From the NCBI RefSeq assembly GCF_048544455.1, contig NC_133532.1, positions 15,750,948 to 15,814,947 on the forward strand: a DNA stretch of 64,000 nucleotides, in the 5' to 3' direction. Made by a program: the position numbers and the translations under genes. The notes under the pieces were generated by a model. It saw only the letters and a program-made list of their open reading frames with translations. It was not told the origin of the DNA and searched no databases. Position 1 is the stretch's first letter. Each line of letters opens with the position of its first letter. Below, in pieces: positions 13,817 through 25,300 of the stretch. The stretch comes from Silene latifolia. Its lineage: Eukaryota; Streptophyta; Magnoliopsida; Caryophyllales; Caryophyllaceae.

Positions 13817-16800
13817 TGTAGATACCTCATTTCTGCACCTCTCGCAAACCACCCGGTGATGATTAGGCCGCATGTTTGGTACGCGGAACGATTTGTGACA
13901 GTTCATAAGTTTATCGTCAAGTGATTACTCAAACACTAATGTCTACCTCTTAGTTGTCATCTACGCGCCGATACGGTCGTTTTGGCAGTAATTAGAGTAC
14001 ATTTGGAGTCCGGGCCTAAAACCGTCTTCATTTTCTGATAACCGTTAAATCCCGAGTCAGAATGTTTTGGAATATTCCGGATATTTCTATTCCATATTTT
14101 ATAAATATTTCACAATCTTTATTCTTTGGTAAACAATTTCCCGTAATATTCATACAAGATATTAAGGAAAACCAAATTATCCCGTCCTTCCATAACTTAA
14201 ACACGGAAATCTTTCTTCCGCAGGAGGAAACCACTTGGGAACAGACGCAGCAGGTGCTGCGCCTCTTCCAAGAGACGCAGTGACTGTTGCGCCGCTTCCC
14301 AGATCCTTTTCTGCGTATTTTTCGTATCTTTTTCATATCTTTCCGAGATTCACTTCCAAAGTCTCTCCGAAAACCCTATTCCTTCACGTGATTAGTATAA
14401 ATAGGAGCCTTCGCTCCTCATATTTCTCACGCGAGTGTCCGCCCTTCTCTTCTCCCTTTGCATTCTAGACCTTTGTTCTTACTTTTTGGCGTCTACGTGC
14501 TTGAACATTCGACCACGTAAGCTCGGATCCTTCTGAGTACCAGCCTCGTTTGCATGACCGGCCAATTTGACCAACTCCACAACTAATCAACTTAATTAAT
14601 CTAATCGTTTTTCCTCTTACGAGGGCACTTTCGTCTACATTCGAGTCGAGCATCACTAATCGATAACTTAGTTCATCTCGTTTCGTCAAACATGTAAGTC
14701 TGAGGGTGTAAATCTCTCTTTTATTTATTGTTCTTTACTTTTGTATCATCATTAATGTAAGGTTTACGTCGAAAACACCTCTTTAAAACCGATTTCTAAA
14801 ACCGTGTTTAAAACCCTTTTTACAGATTTCCGAAGAGATGTATCGTCGAGAAAGGACGCAGCAATCGCTGCGCCTCTTCGAAGGAGCGCAGTTCCTGCTG
14901 CGCCTCTTCGTGAGGCTGCCGCAGTTCCTGCTTCCTTTCTTCTTCCTTCGTCCTCTGTAATTCGTCCACTTTTCTTCGTTTTCGTTTGCTTTCTTTAATT
15001 CTTTGATACAATAGCATAATCATCACACCTGTATATTATTGTTCATCATTAATACGTTTAATCCATCCTTAAAATTCGACTTAAATCCCTTATAATCTCA
15101 CATTTGCGGGTTTTCGTCATTAAACTCAATCCGGGTTGTAGGAATTCGATTTGTTCATATCGGGTTTCTGGAATTCGATCTTTGATATATCTTCATCTGT
15201 CTTTTGTCATATTCGTCATTAATTTGTCGTTAATTCGTCATATTAAACCTATTTTGTTCACCCATGTCATTAATCAATCGTTCATTCATGTAAATAATGC
15301 GGCTTTAATCCATCTCATCCATGTTTTATTGCTTTTATGACCTTCATTCACATGTAAATAACGTGTTAATCACTTTCATCCGAGTAAGTATATTAATTAA
15401 CCATTAAATTCACCAATTTACATTAACGATTTGCGTTAAAACACGGCCCAGAACTCACCCCTTGGAACAGACGCAAAGAATCGCCTGCGCCTCTTCCAAA
15501 GGGCGCAGTCCTACTGCGCCTGTTCCAGGTTGAATTCTGTCTCTGAACTCCGTTGTTGCTTGACCTAGTTTAATTAGTTTATGTATAATTGACTATTAAC
15601 CGTATTATCACCTACTGACCTGTTCGTTGATTCTTTCTTTTATTATTTTTCTCAAATTATCCGTTTTAAAGGTATTTTCGACATAAATCGCTAAACCCGT
15701 TGTAATTATTGTATTTTTCATTATTGTAATTTTATTTATTTTATTTATCATATTTCTTGTATCATTTGTATGCCTTCACATGTAATTGAACATTAAATCC
15801 TACTTCGACATTAATTGTATGATTAAATTACGTGTTAACTGACTTAGTCTAATCTTCACATGCTAGGATTAAAACTTGGATGTTGCATTGCATGCATATA
15901 ATCGACGATATATCGAGTATAGATGATGTCCCTAATCATTAGTAGAGGCCGCTATCGAGGCGGGCGGGATTAGGTGTTCGATTAAAAGAGCTTCCTAATA
16001 CGTACTCTCACCCCTTACTCCAGATCTCTGTGAACATCCGTGTTCATTGGCATCCACGAGAGTCATTCTAGACATAGAATGCTAAGGGTAACGAGTTCTT
16101 GGTGTTCATGTCTCTGAGGGGTAATATCCGTATAATACCCTTAAATTATAGGACTATAACGTAAATTTAATATGCAATTTATTGTCATAAACGAAAAACA
16201 ACAATGAAACGATAAAGATTAAGAATCAACCTCGGGTCCTTTGTAGTGCGGCGTAAAGAACAGAAATCAAAGTAGATTTCCTCCTAATCGTTGCACCCAA
16301 GACCGTCTGAGACTATGCCCTTGTGCTAGAATTACTCTCTAATTGACTTGCAATATTGAGAGAGTTGTTATGTGAGTTTTTCCGATGTGAGATCTGAATT
16401 TTGAGAGGCAATGTTCTCAAAACCCTAATAATTTTTCAAATGAATAACAATTAGGTTACAAAAGAGAGAGAGCTCTCTTTTGTTTACTTGGTTCGGCCAA
16501 ACCGAGTGGAAGAGGGGGAAATGGGCTTTCATTTTCTCCTTATTTTAACTCGTGGTCCGATGCTAAAATGTATATGACGCGGTCTTTATTATAAATCGTC
16601 TTCGGTTATCGGTTATTAAAAATATCAACTAGTAACATGACTCAGTCGATATATTAATACTTGTCCGACAATGACAATATTGTATAATTATATTCAATAT
16701 ACATTAATTAAATATAATCGTTTATATTTAATTTACGAATTAACTGTTTAATTCGCCTTAGCCCATTTTATTTAATCCGTATTAAATAAAATATCTCAAC

Positions 16801-17232
16801 ATCGCATTTTGACTAATTACTAGTCAAATAACTCGGACTAACTGCTTAGTCAATTTTCTGGCATCAACATGACTGTATTTTCATACCGTCACATCTCTCA
16901 AACGTATCCTATAGGTGTGACTTTTAGGGACCAGTTGATCACCGCCATCTGTATGACAATAACGTCAAACTTATCTAGCAAGCCAACCGTTATTGATAAA
17001 CGTGGACCAACTGATTATAATACAAAAGTATACCCTTTGATCCTTTTAGAGATTTAAATGTTATTGCACTACTTGTAGAGGACACCAGCCCCAACAGTCT
17101 CTACTTTGTGTCTTGACATGGCACGAGGTATTCGAACGGTTCCAATTTCCCATAAAAATTGGTGGCGACTCCATGCACAAAATGCAAACGCTTGTTCTCC
17201 TCCCAAGCGCCCCCGTGAGCCCATTGTCCACA
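13817..17232 (+). repeat. 3' LTR of the Tat element, holding a nested solo LTR
   Basis: Starts TGTAGATACC directly after the polypurine-like tract and ends CCACA. Length is 3416 bases, or about 2.43 kb without the nested solo LTR and its extra target copy. It matches 1-1430 along its last 1.44 kb. Confidence 0.9.
16115..17096. mobile_element. Solo LTR nested in the 3' LTR
   Basis: A 982-bp insert absent from the 5' LTR copy. It begins TGAGGGG and ends CCCCAACA, and is bounded by the 5-bp direct repeat GTCTC (16110-16114 and 17097-17101), so its edges are exact. No coding region lies inside. This is the footprint of an LTR element that lost its interior by LTR-LTR recombination. Read on the minus strand it starts TGTTGGGG, a common start for plant copia LTRs, so minus orientation is likely but not proven. 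Confidence 0.93.
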
Positions 17233-17752
17233 GCCTCCTTAGAGCACCTTTGTTGGATTCCTCTCCTGTTTTTGGTTTAGCTAAGAGAATTAGAAACTCC
17301 TTCCCCTACTGGACTGTTGGTGGACATGGGTGCGATAATGTTTGCACTATCAAGTGTGATGCTGCCTGGAGGGCCGATAGAAGTTCGGGCATGGAGTGGT
17401 GCTTGTTTGATGGTAATGGGACCTTAAGGAATACTGTTCACGCTCGCTCGTTTGCCTCGTCTGCTCTGCATGCCAAAGGAAATGCAGCTATCATGGCACT
17501 CAAATGGGCCTTGGACGAAGGGTATCTTCATGTTAGACTTGTTACGGATTGTCTCATCTTGGTTATGCAGGTTCCTGGAGCGGAGAAGGCGAATGCATCT
17601 GTTAAATGTATTATCCATGATTTAAAGTCTATTGCGTCTCATTTTCATTGTTGCTCTCTTAGTTTCTGTCCTAGAGGGTGAATAGGATAGCTCATAATCT
17701 GGCTCAGGAAGCTCTTTTGTAAGCTATGCTATTTGTTGCTGTCAAAAAAAAA
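17233..17752 (+). mobile_element. LINE 3' fragment with RNase H-like domain
   Basis: An open frame from the Tat element's edge encodes an RVT_3/RNase H-like domain: IKCDAAW (first acidic residue), HAKGNAAIMALKWAL and LVTDCLILV, ending near 17681 with in-frame remnants to LAQEALL. A poly(A) run follows TTGCTGTC at 17744-17752. This domain closes ORF2 of many plant LINEs. The upstream body is missing from the window because the Tat element inserted here. Two other copies of the same tail type occur at 33140 and 62350. Confidence 0.8.
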
Positions 17753-18300
17753 TTGTTTTTATGTTCTAATAATCTCCTTTTATTGGAGTTCTTATGGTAG
17801 TCTTGGGGTGCGTTCGAGGTTCTTCGCTGGGAGATTGATTGGGGTGCGCTTTATAGTCGTATTTCTCAGTTTGCTTGGTTATTTTGGTTGTTGGTCTTTG
17901 GACTGTTTGGGTCGATCACCACGGTGTAGGAGATTCTTCTCCGCTGAAGACAAGCTTGTTCGGCTCGTTCTTCCCCTTTTCTTTCTACGCTCTTGTGGCG
18001 TAAGTGCACCTGGTCGGTCCCGTTGGCCTATGGGAATTTTTAGTAATGCTGTTGGCGTGGACTATTTTGCTCGTGTTCAAGTTTTTGTTCATCAGCCTCC
18101 CCTCATTGCCCTCGTTAATCTACTTTGCTTTATTGTATTTTTAGTTTTAATAAAAGTTTATGTAATATTTAGTTTAGGCTTCGTTGCACTAGTTTTGCTA
18201 GTCGGGCTTCTACTGCAACCTAGTCCAATAGCTTGTTTTGTAAACTTTTAGGGTACTATAATCACCCTTTTCATTCTGACAAAAAAATAAAAATAAAGAA
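17753..18300 (+). mobile_element. Possible second LINE 3' end
   Basis: Runs directly on from the previous LINE poly(A) and ends TTCTGACAAAAAAATAAAAATAAAG (18277-18300), which resembles a degenerate LINE tail. An open stretch at 17733-18251 is hydrophobic and matches nothing I know. It could be a 3' UTR or an older LINE into which the first one inserted. Confidence 0.3.
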
Positions 18301-19302
18301 ACATTGAACTTTTTAAATAAGGCAAAAATGACTTCGCCCCAGAAATAATAGCGTAAAAGATGTGTTTGTACATCACGCATACGATTTTAGATATAATCTC
18401 AAAAATACTGAAAATAATCTTGACGAAATTGACCTCAGCCCTGATCCCAATAACAACAACCTTTATCGACTTGATTACATGATTTGATTCGAATGAACAA
18501 ATTTAGATATGGGAGAAGAGAGAGAAAGGGAAGATCGAAAAGGTTAGGCGAGAATGCACGAGGCAGAGACTACCCATCCATCAAGAATTCTCCGATACTA
18601 CCTGTGGTATACCGAGGCAGCTAACACTGGACAGTGCAAATTGGAAAGGAGGGTGAAAGGAAAAGGATTTTAATTTTAACGACCAGGATTAATCTAATTA
18701 CCTCGAAAGAAACAGGTACTAAAGTCTCTTGAGAAGCCATTTGATCGTTTTGTACTACTTGAGAGAAGCATGCGTCCTTGCGTCCATATTCCCTTCACTT
18801 CATCGAAAAACAAGCGCAATATTTCCCTTTATTCATTTGAATTCGCTACATTTTTCAAAATCCCAAAACCTTTCTCAAATACTCGGTATTTTGAAAGATC
18901 ATAGTGATTTCAATTGAATGCTCTTTTGTGGTACATACGAAAACATATAGTTGTGTGAACACCGATGGAATTTGACTAAAATCATGAGCATCATCTTTCA
19001 TGACATTACCGTTAACTACCTTACATATACTAGTGGCCACAAAACAAGTTTTATGCACATAAAATATATGCCATGAGCACATGCCATACAATGCTTTACA
19101 AAATAGACAGCTTCTTGTGCAGTTATACAGAAGCATTACATGTCACCAGAGAGATATACACAAGTTCAAAATTCTACCATCTAAACACCATTAGTGAGTG
19201 GAAGCTCTAAAAGTTATGCTCCGACGATCCAAAAAAAAAACACTAGTCAGGTGTCAAAATGCACAGCACTTCTACCTTGGCTTTGTACGGCTAGTCAGAT
19301 AC
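18301..19302. other. Intergenic DNA downstream of the SUVR gene
   Basis: AT-rich sequence with no gene or transposon signature that I recognise. Part of it must be the 3' UTR of the minus-strand gene ending at 19303. No poly(A) signal can be picked with confidence. Confidence 0.5.
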
Positions 19303-22300
19303 TTACTGCAAGGTTAAGGCGGATCTAGGTCCTGAAATAAATCGGAAAGTGTCAACATTTGGGGACTAAAAATAAAAATGTCTAGGGAATAATGAGAGAT
19401 TGAGAAAGATTACTACTTGAACGTTTCATGTTGCGGCAAAACTGGCTACCACATAGACAACTGAATGTTTTCATGTACTGCTCATTGTCATCAAAATCCA
19501 CTCCATAATCCTGCAGGCATTTGAAGCAGGCGCTTATTAGTTACTATAAAACGTCCAAACAATTACTAACAATTAAGAATAACCCTACTCAAATTCTATT
19601 ATGAATGGTAAAAACCAATGCTCAACGGCTAACCAAAACTAATCTTTTATTAAGGGAGTAGAACACGTTCAAACTTGGATAGCTAAAGTACGTCAAAGAT
19701 GGCCAATAAGCACGTGTATGGTTTCATGCACAAAGAAAATCATGTATACTTTAATATCACAGTAAATACTTCATATTCCATAATCGAACTTGTCTGAAAA
19801 GGCAAATCCGAACATGACCCGAGAAACAAATTAACCCTACCCAACAACGACCTTGTTTGGACTTAACATTGGCATGACCGGAACCATCTGGACCAGAAAT
19901 GACCGACTAAATTGACACAAAGTAACTAATTTGAAAGTTGAAACCCAATATGGTTAATACATGACAGAATGGCAAACTTGAAAATAACCTGATGATATCA
20001 TGGTTCATGGCCCAAAACAAGCCAAAATGATGCGATCTGAACCAAGCCAAAGTGCAACACACACCCTGAAGTCCTGAACGACTGACCCAATACCAAATGA
20101 CCCATTTGCAAGACTGCAAGTTCTACTTCGCAACTGAATCAGACCGCATGGAAGTTACTTATGCGGCAGCCATTAAATAGCTTTTGCTTTACTAAACCAC
20201 AATTTCAAATCTGGTGGGTCAGTTATCAAATTTGTATCTCATAATCATAACCCCCAGCTTCAACGGCTGAGATTGTCTGTCTACATACTAGAGCAGTTAA
20301 GGCATTTGCTGAAGGACTAGATGAGAAATATCCATACAATATCGTTACTTCAAATCAACAATGTTTACAAGTAAACAAATTCTCAAACAAGACTACTTCA
20401 GGCCTTATAATGACTTGTACGGTTGTACCTTATTTAATGATAGCAAAAAGTGAGTTGCTCAAGTTATTATAAGACTATCATATGCCCTGCAACGGTCTTA
20501 AGAGGACCCCAATGGATACATTAGATTCTTCAAACATCTAATGAACCTAATATCATTGCTTCATACATGTGAACCAATATGCTAAAACCTGCCACATAGC
20601 TAGATAAATGTATATATGTGAACCAATACTTCATATATGTTGTAAACTTTCATCAACCAGCTCAATTGGCTAAACAAGTGTCATAAGATAGTACATAACA
20701 CAGTCAGATAACTTTGACACCTAAAGCAGAAGCATGACTTGACATATTTCATTATGACGAGGAGATCTAAATCCACGGAAAAGTCGAGTGTATATCAGCT
20801 AGCAGCTAATGATATTCTTTTTCCCATTTCTTTTTTGGTAGGAACTAGCAACTACTGTGAAAGTCTTCATAAGGTATGCCTAGGCTGTCAAAAGTAATAT
20901 CACATAGAATAATAACAAATGCATTAAATCTAATGGCATGAAAGACGGAAATGAAACCAATCCAAGCCCTAGCCAACTAAACAGAGTTTTGGCAACAACA
21001 TTTGGTCAAGCATAAGCCATGTTAAAATGTGACGAGCCCTAGCCAACTAAACAGCATGTTCGTCTAACTTCAAATCAAATAATTAAATATAGTCAAAATC
21101 AAAATCGACACAAAAGGAATACTTTTAATTGGACGGCATTAAATCTAATGGCTTGAAAGACGGAAATGAAACCAATCCAAGAGATCGGAGTGTATCACCG
21201 CGATTCAGCGTAAATGCAAAAAGTCTTTTACGTTAAAAACCGTTTAGTTTGGGAATAGTAGAATAAATAACGTTGTATACAACATGAACCTAAGCACGGC
21301 TACCACCCATTATGGCTTCTTTGAGCAAGAAAGAATTTATTTTTATTTTTTTGCATAAAAAGAAAGGACTCTTCCTAAACGATTGATAGTGCATTCGAAC
21401 GAAAACAAAAGTACATACCCATGTTAACTCTTCAAAAGCATTCACATCTCTGGTTGTAAATAATGCTATCTGCAAACAAGAACATGAAAAAAAATCCATG
21501 AATTATCTGCAACCCTGATATCAGATCCAAACAGCTTTCAAAAAAATAATTTTTTTTCAAAGAATGAATGATTCCTCAGTGAGTACTCCATCTATAATTA
21601 CATGTTCATCCCATTTGACTTTTACACTTCCTCCTATGTCACACTTTGACCATATCTTTTACCATTTAGTTTTCTCCATCCAAATCAACTGTATACAATG
21701 ATATTTACACAAATGTTACGGCCCAAGATAAAACTTGGACCTAGCTTCGTCCCGGCTTGGATGTATCCACTAAAATGTGCAACAATCAATATGAGCATTT
21801 AGGCAAATACTTCTACCTTTTCATCCAAGCAAGCTACACATGCTGTAGGGCTGGGGGCAAAGGCTTTTATGCTTCCATTATTATGCCAATTTTTTAAAAT
21901 TTTCTTTTAAGAGGTTTTGGATTATATTTTTATCTTAAAATATCTTATATGACATCAATAATGCATTTCTTCGTCCTTTCACCTTTGCTAAAATAAGGTG
22001 TTAGGACAATTTTTCTTTTTTGATAAATCATAATGAAAATTTTCTTAAGACAAACTAAAAATGTAATATGGGTAATTCACTGGCCTGTCACGCTTCTAAG
22101 TTCTAACTACTCGTATCATCTCAAAAGCATTCATATTTTTCAACAATGTAAGGGACTAAGATCAAAGTTTTCGAACTTTGACATCAAAAAGTCAAAAGAG
22201 GGGGAAGGGGGGGGGGGGGGTTACATGACATTAAGGAGGGAGTAGATAGCAGAGAAGCTTCGACACTCCAGGTAGGTGGCGTGTCGAGTGTCGACACAAC

Positions 22301-25300
22301 ACTTCACCAGACACGAATACTCCACAGTATGACACGACTCCCGACACTTTTGCACAGTGATAGTCAGAAGTATTTCAAGGAAGATGGAGAAGAGAGAGCG
22401 AGAAAAGATGAAGAAATAACGTGGGGAAAGGTGAAAAGGATTAAAGAAGAGAGAGAAATGTGGGGAAATGTTAAAATATAAAAGAAGAGAGGCAGCAGTG
22501 CATATTTAATGGTCTATTAATCTATTTTATTTCCCCATAAAATTACTCACATGCAATTGAAAACTGAAAAGTTGGACTTTTGAAATAAATTTGTCCTTTC
22601 CCATGTAAAAAAAAATGATATTAATAAACTATATTTACTATTTGTTTGTAAGCTTTTAATTTCGAAGTGTCGTATCGGTGTCTCTAAAGTCGGTCAAGAC
22701 ACTTGTTTGACCGCATAGCCGTGTCACTTAAATTTTAGAATCACGTGTCCGACACTCCGATACGCGTCGGATACAACACTTCTCTGCCGAGTCTGAGTAA
22801 CACAGGTAGATAGGAAGAAAAGCATCCTACATACATGATAGTAATGATGGCTAGGAGTCTCTACTTCAACTGGAATTTCAATTAAGTTTGCATCTGTGCA
22901 TCTGTAAGAACAAGGAAAACCCATGAAATCAGAAAAGATATATATCCATGCAGGATGATATGCCGAACAATTCTTCGGCGAGATACTTCTAATTCGCAAA
23001 CTCATATGGAACATCTTTTTACCTTTTGGTCAATCAAGTAATTACATACTCCGTATCTTTTGGCAAGCAATGAACATTATAGATATCGCAGTGCAGTTGT
23101 CTCGAGAGCAAAAATCAATAAGAATGAACATAATCACAAAGAAAGAAAGATTACTGACATATCCTAGCTAGAGAAAGTAAAATGCAGAACTACCAAATAT
23201 TAAGGGTGTAAATATGCCAAGGCTTCTCAATGAGCTCTAAGAATCGGTTCGGTCAAAACTCACCTTGCTTAGTCAAAGAGGTCGAGCCCTGTTCCAGCTT
23301 GACCTAAATTTAGCCAAGCTCAACCTTAGTAATGGCAGATCAGAAAACCTTATTTTAGCTGCTTATTAACTTTTTAATTGATTTTGGGGATTCTATAACT
23401 ATTATTCATTATCAATCACTCCCTCTACTTCCCTTATTTGCTTTTAATGGGGGTTAGAAAATTGAGATGGAGTTATGAAGGACAATAAATTATTTACATG
23501 AATTAGATAAAGAATGGTAAAACAAATAGAAAATAATGAATTAAACAAAACTCGAGGTAAGCTCAAGCAGAACTTGAGCCTTTTTAGACTCAGCGGTCGA
23601 CAAACATTAAACTCAGCCTGAGGTTGGGCTGAGATTTCCAGGTAGGCTGGATTAAATGCCTAAGTACGACATATGTTAGAGACAACAAGAGCTTTTAGGG
23701 TACTAGCTGTTTTTCCACCAGTCTTATATTAGAAGTTAAACACGGAAACTTCATTAATAATTTATAGTTAGTTCAACATGAGCCATATAACTTAATTCAA
23801 TAAAGTAAGAACCCAAAAGCAACAGACAGAGTAGAGCCATGGGAACCAGAATAACAACAATACAACTATACACAGCACTCGTAAAGATACCTGTGATTGA
23901 TAAACCTCGCAACATTTCCATACAATGTGGCATCCAAGCAAAGAAATTCTTCCTCTTTTAATGCCCGTGTACCCCAATCGGTATCAAGTAGTAGTGAATA
24001 TGAATGTTTGTCATTGCTTCTACTCAAATTTCTCTCACGAAGCTCCATCATAGTCAGTATTTCTCCGACAAATTCACAAACAAAGGCTCCTTTAGGGAGA
24101 TTGTCCAATGCCCTCAGCCCCCAGCCCTTTCCTTCAGGAGTCCAGAACACCTACAAGCCAAAATCATTAGAAAAATGGAAATAAGACTAGTCGACAATGG
24201 AGCAACCCTACTTACACAATGGCCTAATTTATGAACACGTCATACAGCCGTACAAGCAACTTCACACCGCCAGTATAACTATCTACACAACTCTAACTTG
24301 GAATAAAATCATGAAACAAAAATAAAAATGAAAAATTTTACCTGCAAGTTACACCTTAGGCCTCCTTGTACAACTCGATTTCCACAATTTTGGCTGCAGC
24401 CACATTTAGTATAACATTCTTTCAGAAACTTCCTCTTCAAATGGCCCTTACATGGATCTAGTATATCCTCATTTTTAAATAGCTCTAGTTGGCACACCTC
24501 ACAGAACGTCAGGTCATGCTTCTGGGGGTTCCGGACCAAAGAAACACACTCATTAAGAAATTGTTCCTTGACCAGACCGTCTGCTGTGTATGATAATTCT
24601 CCCCCATTGTGTCGTGCACAGTTGCAAGATAGGGATGGTGACAAACAATCGGCATGACATGAAAAACAACAATCTTGATCACCAAATTGTGCAAGAGAAA
24701 ACTTCACATCAGCATTATCCAAAATGATATTTCGAGAAATATAATGGAATGTAGGTAGAAACTCGCAGTTAAATTTTTCCAAGGAAACCTTAACCATTTC
24801 TCTGCCCATTGTAATATCACTCGTATCATAAGGACTAGCAACCACTATGCTCTTGAGATTCATTTCAGCAATCGCATTTATTTCAGATTGCATGTCTATC
24901 TCTGGACTAGTAGAAACTAATGGTGGAGTCATATTATTCGCCAAGGTCCTATTATTTGTAACAGCAACATCACCACAAGCTTCTTCGTTTAAAGAACTAC
25001 AGAGAGGAATGGTACTCAATCTATTATCCATTGAATCATCGACAATTTGGCCAAGCTCCTCAACACAATCACAGAACTGTTTCATCAGCTTTGTTACAGA
25101 AAATTCAGGGTCCATAATTTTGTAGGTTTTAAGACAGTTATCATTGACTTTCTTCAAAACTGCTTCCAAATCAGGCATGTGCATCTCATGTTCTTCGGAA
25201 ACCGGGTTGCAGGTCAGAGATATCTGAACCTTTCCTAGAGTTGAGGCTGCAATGTTTAGTTTTGAAGAAGCTCTGTCAGAAACATCAACCTTTTGCAACT

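Larger units (their letters stand above)
1..17232 (+). mobile_element. Tat-lineage Ty3/gypsy LTR retrotransposon, 5' end cut by window
   Basis: The sequence from 1 to 1430 reappears at 14803-17232, apart from one insertion, so these are the two LTRs. Between them lie, in order, a PBS, gag, protease, reverse transcriptase, RNase H, a second archaeal-type RNase H and integrase. The double RNase H and the long region after integrase with an opposite-strand ORF are marks of the Tat group (Tat, Ogre, Retand, Grande). The element looks structurally complete, but its coding part is broken, with roughly half a dozen interruptions. The LTR copies differ by only a few percent by eye, most of it in their first 150 bases, so the insertion is fairly recent. 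About 1 kb of the 5' LTR lies outside the window. Confidence 0.93.

Noticed and set aside
17733-18251. 172-residue hydrophobic protein with several membrane-like segments
   Set aside because: It starts inside a LINE poly(A), matches nothing known, and the T-rich strand explains the Leu/Phe/Val content.
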